Positions 29,895 to 38,919 of a DNA stretch of 64,000 nt are shown in pieces. The translations under genes and the position numbers were made by a program. Where the stretch lies: the NCBI GenBank assembly GCA_028820695.1, contig JAPPIB010000052.1:1-64000 (forward strand), read 5' to 3'. Position 1 is the stretch's first letter, and every line of letters begins with the position of its first letter. The DNA comes from Acidiferrobacterales bacterium. GTDB lineage: Bacteria > Pseudomonadota > Gammaproteobacteria > Arenicellales > JAJDZL01. The notes under the pieces are model-generated. The model was not told the origin of the DNA. It ran no database searches and worked only from the letters and a program-made list of their open reading frames with translations.

Positions 29895-31310
29895 TCAACG
29901 CTGATATTGAGGATGATGGTTTCTGAGAAATTCCCCGAAAAGACTCTCCTCACTCGGTTTATCTTCTGGAATTTCCGTAGAAAGATGTGTGATGTTCAAA
30001 AAGTGCCGGTAGTTCAAATTTTCAGTAATGCTGTTTCCTCCCCAAGTGCCGCATCCCATGCTTAATGTAAAGTTCAATCCGCTGGTAAATCCCCCTCCGT
30101 TGCCGAAAGTGTGTGCCTGATTGACCAATACCCGAACGACATCCATTTCTTCGGCCAGCGAACGTGCGTGTTTCATATCAGTCGTGTGAATGCCGCAGGA
30201 GTGGCCACTGCCCTGGTAGTTCAGTATCTCTCTGACCCTGCTCTTTGCCTCGTCAAAATCCCGGGCACGATAGCAGGTCAAGACAACAGAGAGTTTCTCC
30301 CCGGATAACGGGCAGCCGATTCCGGTACCGGATTCCTCTACTACAATAAACTTCGTATCGCGCGGCGCTTCGCTCAAACCAAAGTGGCTGATAAGAACCC
30401 CGATGTCCTTTGCGATCAGTTCCCGATTCAGAACGCCATCATCTGACCATAACATTCGCTGAATACGTGCCTTTTCCTGGGTAGTTGCGATATAGCCGCC
30501 TTCCCGCTGGAATGCTTTCAGCATGTTTTGGTAGACTGAATCAAGAATAATCACTGAATTCTCGGACGAGCACGAAGTTCCATTATCAAATGTCTTCGAC
30601 ATCCTGATTCGTTCAGCCGCTCGTTCCAGGTCCGCGCTGGAGTCCACAATGACAGGCACATTGCCGACACCGACACCGATTGCCGGCGTACCGCTTGAAT
30701 AGGCACCGCGGACATTGTTCTGCGACCCGGTTACCACAACCAGGTCGGCGGCTTTCATCAGCGCCTGGGTCGCCTCGCGACTGACAGGACTGGGCAGTAT
30801 CTGCACGAGATCAGGAGGTGCTTTGACAAGTTCCAGCTGATCCCTGATCAGTTCAACAGTCCTATTGGTGGTATTCCAACCGGCCGGGGACGGGGCAACA
30901 ATAATTCCGTTTCGGCATTTCACTGCCATCATGCATTTGTTGGCAGGGGTCGCGGCGGGATTCGTGGACGGCGTAACCGCTGCAACCACTCCCACAGGTT
31001 TGGCATACTTGACAAGCCCTTTGGCTGGATCCTCCCCAATGATTCCGACTGTGCGCACCCGCATCAGATCTCTCAAGGTTCCGAACGTCTTACGTTTATT
31101 CTTGACGATTTTGTCGCGCACATTGCCGAGTCGGGTATCTTCCACCGCCATGTTCGCTAGCTCAGCGGCGTTGCCATCCTCATAAATCGCCCACGCAATT
31201 GCAGTTACGATTTCGTCAACACGCTGCTGGTCCGCATCTTCAAGCTCAGACATAGCAAGACGTGATCGACTGACAAAATCTACAACAGATTGGCTGACTG
31301 AGTCATTCAT
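29895..31310 (-). CDS. CoA-acylating aldehyde dehydrogenase (sulfoacetaldehyde dehydrogenase SauS-like)
   Basis: A 471-residue acylating aldehyde dehydrogenase. The catalytic cysteine lies in FDNGTSCSSENSVII, aligning with DNGxxCASEQ of AdhE/EutE enzymes. AVTPSTNPAATPANK, typical of the acylating class, is present. The Gly-rich GTWGGNSITENLNYRHFLNI end is shared with sulfoacetaldehyde and acetaldehyde dehydrogenases. It would interconvert an aldehyde, CoA and NAD(P) with an acyl-CoA. The downstream CoA ligase gene is ten bases away. The resemblance to SauS is from family memory and the substrate is unproven. Confidence 0.82.
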   Translation of the reverse strand: MNDSVSQSVVDFVSRSRLAMSELEDADQQRVDEIVTAIAWAIYEDGNAAELANMAVEDTRLGNVRDKIVKNKRKTFGTLRDLMRVRTVGIIGEDPAKGLVKYAKPVGVVAAVTPSTNPAATPANKCMMAVKCRNGIIVAPSPAGWNTTNRTVELIRDQLELVKAPPDLVQILPSPVSREATQALMKAADLVVVTGSQNNVRGAYSSGTPAIGVGVGNVPVIVDSSADLERAAERIRMSKTFDNGTSCSSENSVIILDSVYQNMLKAFQREGGYIATTQEKARIQRMLWSDDGVLNRELIAKDIGVLISHFGLSEAPRDTKFIVVEESGTGIGCPLSGEKLSVVLTCYRARDFDEAKSRVREILNYQGSGHSCGIHTTDMKHARSLAEEMDVVRVLVNQAHTFGNGGGFTSGLNFTLSMGCGTWGGNSITENLNYRHFLNITHLSTEIPEDKPSEESLFGEFLRNHHPQYQR

Positions 31311-31961
31311 TATTCTTTAGCAATCAGTTCTGGTTTGAAACTGGACGATCAATTATAAGTCCATCAACTGGCACATATGAGAACACAGCCTGCAAAAACA
31401 GGCATGTCCGTTTATCCAAAGTCAGTTGATTGAGGCAACTGGGTTTGTGGCGATGCGGTATCCATTGGGTCCTGATTGTAGCGTGGCGGAGCCGATTGGA
31501 CTGCGCTGCACGCGGCGATACGGCGCAATTCGGGCGGATTTCGGGCACAGTGATCCAGTCGCTCCTTTTGTGAGGGGCAACAGGACAGGGGACTGACAGC
31601 TGGTGCCGTCAGGTCAATCGAGCAGCGACCTGATAATCAGGCTCAGCACCTCTTGCGGTCAGGCGGCGAAATACTGATTCGACAGGGGGATGTGTTCAAA
31701 GCGTCCCTGCAGGCAGATGATCGGGATGGTGTTTTGGTCGGCGCCGCGAGATTCTGCGGCAGGTTGCGCACCCGATGTGGCCTTGGCCGAGTTCCGGACC
31801 GCTGTCGAGGCGTCGCAATGCCTTCGAAGTCGAACTTAAGTGTCTGAAAAGACAGACAATACCCGCAGGAGAAAAATGGTGCCAGTCGCGCAGACAGCAT
31901 CAACTTATCGAAATGACGGTTCGGCAAGTGCGTTCAAGGAACAGGAAAAGGCTGCTTTCGG
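31311..31961. other. Intergenic region, GC-rich in its middle, without a recognisable gene
   Basis: About 650 bases between the aldehyde dehydrogenase promoter and the end of the sterol operon. The stretch 31480-31830 looks GC-richer than the surroundings and carries short open frames on both strands that match nothing I recognise; it may be an old insertion remnant. No RNA gene was seen. Confidence 0.5.
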
Positions 31962-32696
31962 TCAATAGCCCAACACGCTGTAGTTTCCATCCAATATCAA
32001 CCGAATGGATACGTACAGACCCAAAAGTGCGCAAGCCACCCAAAATTTATTCAGTGCGAAAACGTATAGAAACAACTCGCGCTTGCTTAGGCGACTATGC
32101 CGTCCGACAAAAAAGAAACTCATCCAGTAAACTGACGTAACGTAAAACCATTGCCAGAAGATCATGGTGCCGACAATCCCCACGACCACTGCGGGCAAAA
32201 GCTCAACTGTATACAGCACGTACAAAGCCGCGGTCGGAATCAAGGTCGTAAAACCGTTGGCAACATCTGCACTGAACCCGAAAGTCTTTTGTTCAGCGTA
32301 AGAATCATCATAGCAGGAATAGGCAGCCCAGACATCAGCCCAAAGCGTCGTAGATACAATCCGTCTCAACGGAACTTTCATGACCAAAAATTCGACAGGC
32401 GGGTCTCGCTTCGAGCGACTGGTCCGTTCCCTCCAGTAATGCGTCCGGGTCGCGAGTGAGTCTCTGTGAATAAACAGGCAAATCTCCCAATAGCATATGA
32501 GCAGGTTGACCGTAAAAAACAGGCTGAAGATCAAGTAAATGATGTCAAAATTACCATGCAGGCTGTAACGGATGTAATTGCCGGCGAATACGAGCGAGGC
32601 GACAAACACCGCGATTACCAACCCAGTCGGCACAGCCCAACGCGGTGAACTTGTATCCTGATCGGACGCCAACGGTTTATCAGGTGAATCAGACAT
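31962..32696 (-). CDS. Multi-span membrane protein with EXPERA/EBP-like features (candidate sterol isomerase)
   Basis: A 244-residue protein with about five hydrophobic segments. The arrangement resembles EXPERA-domain proteins such as emopamil-binding protein (EBP, sterol delta-8 to delta-7 isomerase). WADVWAAYSCYDDSYA (119-134) is similar to the LWKEYAKGDSRY segment of EBP. Acidic and aromatic residues follow inside membrane segments (Glu165, Trp181), and LNKFW (215-219) in the last segment parallels the NALW of EBP. It is the last gene in line with the sterol operon, 287 bases after the cyclase gene. The assignment rests on motif spacing and context only, and the histidine and glutamate of EBP helix 2 are not clearly matched. 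An uncharacterised membrane protein is the alternative. Confidence 0.45.
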   Translation of the reverse strand: MSDSPDKPLASDQDTSSPRWAVPTGLVIAVFVASLVFAGNYIRYSLHGNFDIIYLIFSLFFTVNLLICYWEICLFIHRDSLATRTHYWRERTSRSKRDPPVEFLVMKVPLRRIVSTTLWADVWAAYSCYDDSYAEQKTFGFSADVANGFTTLIPTAALYVLYTVELLPAVVVGIVGTMIFWQWFYVTSVYWMSFFFVGRHSRLSKRELFLYVFALNKFWVACALLGLYVSIRLILDGNYSVLGY

Positions 32697-32983
32697 GGTT
32701 TGACAAGATGAACTTCCCCGCCAACTGAGGTGAAATTGATTTCGCTTGGTTATAGGTGCCGAAATGGAAAGAGGCTAAAAGGCTCTTCAATAATACGACA
32801 ATCGATAAGGACGTTGCAAAGCGCACCCTTGCGTCGGTGTGGTCTTGATCGACAACGTTCAGCCAGGGTGCCGGGCGATGAAGACATGCTTTGCGAAAAT
32901 CAGGTATTTGTCGGCATTTCATATATTCGGAAATATCATGGTGCATAAAATCAACAGCCTAACCCACGGACGTGAAACATAAC

Positions 32984-35900
32984 TCAATCCCCATTCGAAT
33001 GAGCCTCCTTCATACAACCGGGCGCTCCTGCCTGTTTCCGTAACGCAATACAGGTTTCAGAATCGCCGAACCTATGGCGATATTCGCTGCGCTGGACATA
33101 CAGTCCAAGGGCATGTAGAGGAAAATACTGCCGGTACAGTGCATAGTCGAGCAGCGCAGTTCGGAAAAACACCCCTGCCATGTCTTGCTTCGGCCATGAT
33201 CCATCAGCATTTTGCATACCCACCAGGTATTCGACCCCGCGCGATATCAGGTTCCACTGTGAACTGCCTGATTCCAGCAATCCAATCAGCGCCCATGCAG
33301 TCTGGATAACCTGACTCTCGTCATGCGCCACATAATGTCCAGACATGGCGCCACTGTAGTGCTCGCCCCATCCTCCGTCATCACGCTGTTTACTCAGCAG
33401 CCATTGTGACGCGAGACGCAAATCCGGGTCAGTAAATTTGACTCCGGCTGCACGAAGCCCTCGGATTCCAAACATTGTCCCGTAAATATACTGAATGCCC
33501 CACACACCTCGCCACGACCCGTGATTGGTCTGGGTTCGTCGAAGCCAGATTCCAGCTTTATCGATTGCATCGGCTATTTCGTTACCGGCAATATCCGGAA
33601 AATGCTGTCTGCACTCACCAAGTGCCGCCATACACGATGCTGTGCATTCCACAAAGGAGTGTTCTGTCATCGATTCGCCAAACATCTCGCTGGGATTGAG
33701 CCATTCCAGATCCGTGTTGGTGCGTTTCGCTTCATAGCTGCCAAATCCACCATCTTTATTTTGCGAGCGCAATATGAACTCAACTGCATCCTGAACGACC
33801 GAAGGGGCTGTACTTCCGCCCTGGGCCGCAAGCAGTCCAAGGACCGCCTCGGCGGTACAATCTGACACCGGCCAACCATGCCAACCGCCGGCAAAGCACC
33901 ATCCTCCCTTGGGATCAGCCCGGAATGCCTCGCGATAGCCCTTGAAACTTTCCCTGATCTGATTCTGGTACAAGAACTCCGCGCCCGACTGCAATGCCTG
34001 CTCAACCGATTCGCGCCTCGGAATCGCAGCCAGTGCCTGAAGTGCAAATCCGGTATCCCATGATGCGCTTCTTGCTCCGGTTACCCGTAGCCCGGCATCC
34101 TCATCTTCCCAAATCCAGCCATCCAATTTCTTCATTGCCTGAACATAATCATCATCCGCCTCATGAAGCCAGACCGCGAGAATATTCAAAAGTCCGCTGA
34201 CCGGCGAAATGCTGGTATGATTCGTGGTCTGAAGTTCCCATTTGATGCGTTGAAGCATATCGTTCACACATTGAGCACGGAGTCGCTTGCTGTGAAATCG
34301 CTCAAAAATCCGTGCGCCCGCGTACCCGACACGAAGCCATACACCAGGACGCTGGAAGAGGTCACCATTTCGTAACCGATTGCGGGCTGAAGCAAAATCC
34401 ACAGTGTCATAGCCTTGTGGATACAATTCGTCCCGTAACGTCTCAATCAGAGGCGTTACAGGCAATGAGAACCGGTGTGAGTAGATTACCGACATCGCCA
34501 TATAGATCAGCCGGGTATGACAGTACCAGTTTGAGGGGTGAAGCGCGAATCTGCGGGGCAGACGCCACAACTCTGGAATAATGACGTGCAGCCCGCGCCA
34601 GTCGTAAAGATTGAGCATCGCAAGCCAGAACTTCCCCCAGCTCGGAATTCCGAGAGTGCCTTCTTCTTGGATGAAACGAAGTGCCGCTGTCAGCAGCGGG
34701 TCGGATCGCTCCATACCCAGCAACCGCGCCGCGACATACACCAATGTTGTCACAAACAGACTGGGGGGCGAGTGATCGTGCATTCCCCAAACACCCTCAT
34801 CCAGCTGACTTTGCTCAAAATATCGCACTATCCGACGCTTGCGGACGTCAGCAAGTGGCTGGTCCACAATATGGTGCAGCAGTACATATTGCGCGGTCAG
34901 CATGGGGCACCAGGTCATCTCACCTTCCCAGGATCCATCATCACCTTGAAAAGATACAAGCCGTGCTGCAGCCACTGTCAGTGCCTCATTCGCGTCAAAT
35001 GTCGGGCTTGTTTTCGAAAGTTCATGCGATGGTTGAGAGGTCTGCGAAGACATCGACACCAAAAACGCCCGCGCCATGAGATTGAGCGCATGCTTGTGGC
35101 GCTCCTGATTGGCATCACCCGCCGTGCGTTGGACAATTACGCCCCGCACCAGCCATGACAAGCGGATTGCAAGCTCACCAATGACATTCAGCACCCTTCG
35201 CCAATCCTGCTTACGTAACGAACAGGGAAAATTGTTTTTGACAGCTCTCAGCACTGTCAAATAAAACTCGAACGACAGATTCACCACCGATGTGTCCCGA
35301 CAGGCAAGCAAGTCAACTGTTCGCAACCGAGCAAAAGCATTGTTGCGCCAGCGACTGTATATCGATCGCCTCAATGCGACAGACTCGACCCGATGGTCAG
35401 AAAAAACCTCGTAAAGACCCATCGCCAAGAACTCTGGAGCTCTGCTAGCACGTACGCGCTGTTTCTTGAATTCGGCGAAGTCACGGCCTTCGGACAACGC
35501 GATCGCATCGCCGAAAGCAAGCGTCATGCCAACCGCTGTCATGGGATGATAATGGCCGGCCGCATCACCAATCAGCACCCGTTTCGACGTACCATAGAAC
35601 AGTCGCTGTCTGATATCGTTTGCAGCATAGTGAAACGCCCCCTGCCGAAGCACCTTTTCAAAGTCGGTGCGAAGGGATTCAGGAAGCAGATCGATATAGG
35701 AATCCACCAGCATTCCGATTCTGTCCCGTGGAATCCAGAGGTCCAACGGAACGTCTATGATGATCCGAACACGATCCTCGTTCAGGTGGTACATCAATAT
35801 GGGTCCGGGCCCACCGAGCAACACATGTCCGAATCCGACCTTTGGCAAACTCACGCCATCCAAAACTGCTCCGATCATTCGCGAGCATGACGTCGATTTG

Positions 35901-36415
35901 GTCAACAGGCCCAAGGACTTGCGCACTATCGAGTTGCGCCCGTCAGCCCCAACGATGCGGTCGGCATGTATAGTCTGATTGACGCCTTCGGTCGAGAATG
36001 TGACGCTCTCATCAGCAACCGAGCGAACACGCGCCGGACAGATGAAGTCGATATTTGATTGATCACGCACCGCGCCATGCAATTGTGTGACCAATTCCTC
36101 GTGCTCACACGTCATCCCCAATCCGTCGCTCAGATAAGGCAGTGTAATCGAATCGGAATTGTCTTCAGGAAAGATCACAAAGCCTTTCCCCTCAAAGGAT
36201 TGAAGTTGTGATTCCGGGTCTATCCCGACTTTCCGCAGTATAGTCAGCGCCGGAGGGTGCAGCCACTCACCCGCGAGCCGTTTTGCCGCGTTCGGATTAG
36301 CCTCAAGCAACGCCACCTTCGCTCCGCCTTGGGCATGAGCGAGTGCACATACACTTCCCGCGGGACCTGCGCCTACGATGGCCACATCGTAGCGCGACGT
36401 CGTGAGGTCGCTCAT
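32984..36415 (-). CDS. Squalene-epoxidase-like flavoprotein fused to oxidosqualene cyclase
   Basis: One 1143-residue polypeptide. Residues 1 to about 430 form an FAD monooxygenase: GAGPAG (15-20), the GADGR motif (156-160) and GDAAGHYHPMTAVGMTLA from 283, as in squalene epoxidases. Residues from about 475 to the end form an oxidosqualene cyclase: GSWEGEMTW, the NWYCHTRLIYMAMS segment, the catalytic VSDCTAE motif with Asp852, later QW repeats, and the FPLHALGLY end. DCTAE separates it from squalene-hopene cyclases, which use DxDD. It would epoxidise squalene and cyclise the product to a sterol skeleton. Val before SDCTAE fits lanosterol-type enzymes. The start at 36415 overlaps the CYP51 stop by four bases. 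The frame is uninterrupted across the junction. Confidence 0.92.
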   Translation of the reverse strand: MSDLTTSRYDVAIVGAGPAGSVCALAHAQGGAKVALLEANPNAAKRLAGEWLHPPALTILRKVGIDPESQLQSFEGKGFVIFPEDNSDSITLPYLSDGLGMTCEHEELVTQLHGAVRDQSNIDFICPARVRSVADESVTFSTEGVNQTIHADRIVGADGRNSIVRKSLGLLTKSTSCSRMIGAVLDGVSLPKVGFGHVLLGGPGPILMYHLNEDRVRIIIDVPLDLWIPRDRIGMLVDSYIDLLPESLRTDFEKVLRQGAFHYAANDIRQRLFYGTSKRVLIGDAAGHYHPMTAVGMTLAFGDAIALSEGRDFAEFKKQRVRASRAPEFLAMGLYEVFSDHRVESVALRRSIYSRWRNNAFARLRTVDLLACRDTSVVNLSFEFYLTVLRAVKNNFPCSLRKQDWRRVLNVIGELAIRLSWLVRGVIVQRTAGDANQERHKHALNLMARAFLVSMSSQTSQPSHELSKTSPTFDANEALTVAAARLVSFQGDDGSWEGEMTWCPMLTAQYVLLHHIVDQPLADVRKRRIVRYFEQSQLDEGVWGMHDHSPPSLFVTTLVYVAARLLGMERSDPLLTAALRFIQEEGTLGIPSWGKFWLAMLNLYDWRGLHVIIPELWRLPRRFALHPSNWYCHTRLIYMAMSVIYSHRFSLPVTPLIETLRDELYPQGYDTVDFASARNRLRNGDLFQRPGVWLRVGYAGARIFERFHSKRLRAQCVNDMLQRIKWELQTTNHTSISPVSGLLNILAVWLHEADDDYVQAMKKLDGWIWEDEDAGLRVTGARSASWDTGFALQALAAIPRRESVEQALQSGAEFLYQNQIRESFKGYREAFRADPKGGWCFAGGWHGWPVSDCTAEAVLGLLAAQGGSTAPSVVQDAVEFILRSQNKDGGFGSYEAKRTNTDLEWLNPSEMFGESMTEHSFVECTASCMAALGECRQHFPDIAGNEIADAIDKAGIWLRRTQTNHGSWRGVWGIQYIYGTMFGIRGLRAAGVKFTDPDLRLASQWLLSKQRDDGGWGEHYSGAMSGHYVAHDESQVIQTAWALIGLLESGSSQWNLISRGVEYLVGMQNADGSWPKQDMAGVFFRTALLDYALYRQYFPLHALGLYVQRSEYRHRFGDSETCIALRKQAGAPGCMKEAHSNGD

Positions 36416-37803
36416 TGAAATACGCTGCTTTGAGACCTTCTGCTGTAACGAACCGTGCACGGTAATTTGGGGCCTGTAACCCAGCTTCTGTAGTCAGGGG
36501 CTGGAATTTCAGATTCACTGTGAAAATCGAAACGGTCAAGCAGCACACTCCAGATCGCCTTGAGTTGCATGATCGCGAAGTGTTTGCCCATGCAGATATG
36601 CTTGCCACCACCAAATCCAATCAACGTATAGCGATGCTGTCGATCCTCCGCATCGGGCGGGGCGAACCTGTGTGGGTTAAACCGGTGAGGGTCGACGAAT
36701 AGATGTGGCAATCGGTGTGATACTGCCGGCGACACCATCGCCAACGTACCGGCAGGAATAACGTAGTCCTTGTAATGCAGCGTCTTGAGCACCTTTCGTA
36801 CCAGGATGATCAATGGGGGGTGCAATCGTTCACATTCACGCACTGCTCTTTCCAGCATGACCTGCACCTTGAGCGTATCCAGAGTCATCGCCCCGGTCGG
36901 GCTGTAGACATCGTTCAGCTCATCCCTGATCAGGGAGACATAGACATGATCCTGCAAAAGTTCCAGACAAATCCAAGTTGCCAATACAGCACTTGTATGG
37001 TGACCGGCAAACAACGCTGTAAGCAGAATGCCGGTAATCTCGTCATCACTCAAGGATCTGCCATCCTTGTAATGAGCGTCCATAAGCGCCTGCATAAAGT
37101 CATCGTGCCGGGCACCTGTGCGACGCCGCTCCGTCATGATCCCGGTAAAGAGCTCCGCGATGCATTTTCGTGCCCGGTCCCGACTTCGATGCTTGGGAGA
37201 GGGAAAATTCGGAAGGAAAAATCCCAGGGTGTTTATTCCGTTTTGCAGTTCATGATAAGCTTCGGCAAATTCTGAATTCAACCGCGAGCGGACTTCCGGT
37301 CCAAGCAGACAGCGGCTGGCAATATTGACTGTCAGCTCGTTCATCGCATACGGCAGGTTGATAACACCTTCATCGCCCATCTGATCAGCGAACATGCGGA
37401 TTTCATCATACATCAGGGTGGCAAATTTTCGCATCGGGGAACCGCGAAGCGCCGGGTATAAAAAACCCAACTGCTCGGACATCAGTTCCGGCGAGACATC
37501 GTATGCGACACCGCGCCCAAAAATTGGCACCGTGAACTGATAGACAGCCTTGGCGTTCAACTCCTCTTCGGGCGTTTGGAAATAAAAATCATGGGCGTCA
37601 GTGCCGCTGAACAACACGACATCGCGGGTGCCAAGTCGGAATTTGACAAGCTCACCGTGTTCATCCCGGCCGCGGCCCAGCGTGGAAACCGGGTTTTTGA
37701 CAAATTCAACCAGATTACCCAGCAACGGCCAACCGCCGCTGAGTTTAGGCACAGCAAGATTCGCCGACGGCGCGGGACCAGCGACTTCAGACGAAGGGAC
37801 CAT
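36412..37803 (-). CDS. cyp51: Sterol 14-alpha-demethylase CYP51
   Basis: A 463-residue cytochrome P450 that aligns with Mycobacterium CYP51 throughout. The CYP51-specific B'-C region reads YQFTVPIFGRGVAYD (88-102). The I-helix is LFAGHHTS (264-271), where His-Thr is diagnostic. ExxR is Glu323-Arg326 followed by LHPPLIILVR. The heme cysteine is Cys404 in FGGGKHICMG. There is no N-terminal membrane anchor, as in other bacterial CYP51s. It removes the 14-alpha methyl group of lanosterol-type sterols. It sits 15 bases after the sterol reductase gene and overlaps the fused epoxidase-cyclase start. The redox partner is not encoded nearby. Confidence 0.95.
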   Translation of the reverse strand: MVPSSEVAGPAPSANLAVPKLSGGWPLLGNLVEFVKNPVSTLGRGRDEHGELVKFRLGTRDVVLFSGTDAHDFYFQTPEEELNAKAVYQFTVPIFGRGVAYDVSPELMSEQLGFLYPALRGSPMRKFATLMYDEIRMFADQMGDEGVINLPYAMNELTVNIASRCLLGPEVRSRLNSEFAEAYHELQNGINTLGFFLPNFPSPKHRSRDRARKCIAELFTGIMTERRRTGARHDDFMQALMDAHYKDGRSLSDDEITGILLTALFAGHHTSAVLATWICLELLQDHVYVSLIRDELNDVYSPTGAMTLDTLKVQVMLERAVRECERLHPPLIILVRKVLKTLHYKDYVIPAGTLAMVSPAVSHRLPHLFVDPHRFNPHRFAPPDAEDRQHRYTLIGFGGGKHICMGKHFAIMQLKAIWSVLLDRFDFHSESEIPAPDYRSWVTGPKLPCTVRYSRRSQSSVFQ

Positions 37804-37818
37804 ACAGAACCTCTTTCC

Positions 37819-38919
37819 TCAATATACGAACGGTACCATCGAATAACGTACCCGCTGTTTGTAATCCGACCACAATTCCCCGTACTTGGTACGACAGCGA
37901 ATCTCATCGCGTCTGGAACGATGCAGTAACAAGCTTCCAAGCCACAACGGCAACAGGTAGGGAATCCACGAATCGAATCCCGCTGTCAATGCGAAAGCAC
38001 AATAAATACAGATTTCCCCGGTGTAATTCAGGTGCCGGCCGATTCCCCAAAATCCCGAAACCAACAGTCGCCCGCCGAGAGTCTGTACCGGACGTCCCCA
38101 AATCTTAATGTCGGGATCACGCTTGAATCGATGCTTTTGCTCGTTGGCGCCGCGAAAAAGCCAAAATCCAAATACGAAAAGCGCGACGATCAACACTGCC
38201 GCCACATTGGAAAGCGGTTGGGTCGCATGTACCAACCACCATCCCACCAGACTGTAAAAGAAAGGAACCAGTACGTAATCGCCCCACACCAACATCCATC
38301 CGAATCGCTCAGAGATCATGTCCCAGGTGTGCACCATTCCATGCTCAAACTGAAAGTAATTAAACACGTAGATGAATGTGAACACCTGATAAAGCACCAT
38401 GGCCAAACTCAGCGTGCCGTAAGTTTCATACTGTAACGCTGCGAACGACAGATTCAGCAACGCCAGTCCTATGAGCGAAGGGCGATAACTGAAAAACTTC
38501 AGATCCAAACCAAACCAACTCGGGTTGGACGTAACACCGAAAAAGTAGCCTTGCCAAAATCCTGATGAGGATTCACCGTTGCTGGTACCGTGAAAATACA
38601 GCCACAATGACAGCGCAAACGCAAACACATTTGCGACGATAAACAACGCGAAAAAGTGGGCAATCGCCTCACCGAGGGAAAACCACCCCAACATATGAGC
38701 GGTAACCACTGCAACAACCGTAATGAGAAACAGCGCAAGACCGTTAATCTTGTAAGCACGTAGCCTGCCATCACTGTCCGGACCTTCGATCTGGTGACCC
38801 GGCAGATACACGGAGCCAAGCAAAAGCACTGTGACAAAGACAAAGAATATCCCACCTGCCTCCAGCAGTCTGCTCAAAGACAGCTCGGTCAACGCGATTT
38901 GCAATTCAGTCGTTAACAA
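37819..38919 (-). CDS. ERG4/ERG24-family sterol reductase (probable C-14 reductase)
   Basis: A 366-residue polytopic membrane protein. The family signatures are MISERFGWMLVWGDYVLVPF (201-220), matching the ERG24 segment FGFMLAFGDLVWVPF, then ANEQKHRFKRDP, then SGFWGIGRHLNYTGE (288-302), and the C-terminal RRDEIRCRTKYGELW...YKQRVRYSMVPFVY. It would reduce the delta-14 double bond left by CYP51, whose gene follows 15 bases downstream. Delta-7 or delta-24(28) reductase activity cannot be excluded from sequence. Its start overlaps the 3' end of the Rieske oxygenase gene by 14 bases. Confidence 0.9.
   Translation of the reverse strand: MLTTELQIALTELSLSRLLEAGGIFFVFVTVLLLGSVYLPGHQIEGPDSDGRLRAYKINGLALFLITVVAVVTAHMLGWFSLGEAIAHFFALFIVANVFAFALSLWLYFHGTSNGESSSGFWQGYFFGVTSNPSWFGLDLKFFSYRPSLIGLALLNLSFAALQYETYGTLSLAMVLYQVFTFIYVFNYFQFEHGMVHTWDMISERFGWMLVWGDYVLVPFFYSLVGWWLVHATQPLSNVAAVLIVALFVFGFWLFRGANEQKHRFKRDPDIKIWGRPVQTLGGRLLVSGFWGIGRHLNYTGEICIYCAFALTAGFDSWIPYLLPLWLGSLLLHRSRRDEIRCRTKYGELWSDYKQRVRYSMVPFVY

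Noticed and set aside
31643..31927. A 94-codon minus-strand frame in a GC-rich gap
   Set aside because: Arg/Pro/Ser-rich composition typical of chance frames in GC-rich DNA; no motif or family match.
32984..36415. Squalene-hopene cyclase as identity of the cyclase half
   Set aside because: The motif is DCTAE, as in oxidosqualene cyclases, not DxDD, and the neighbours are sterol-specific.
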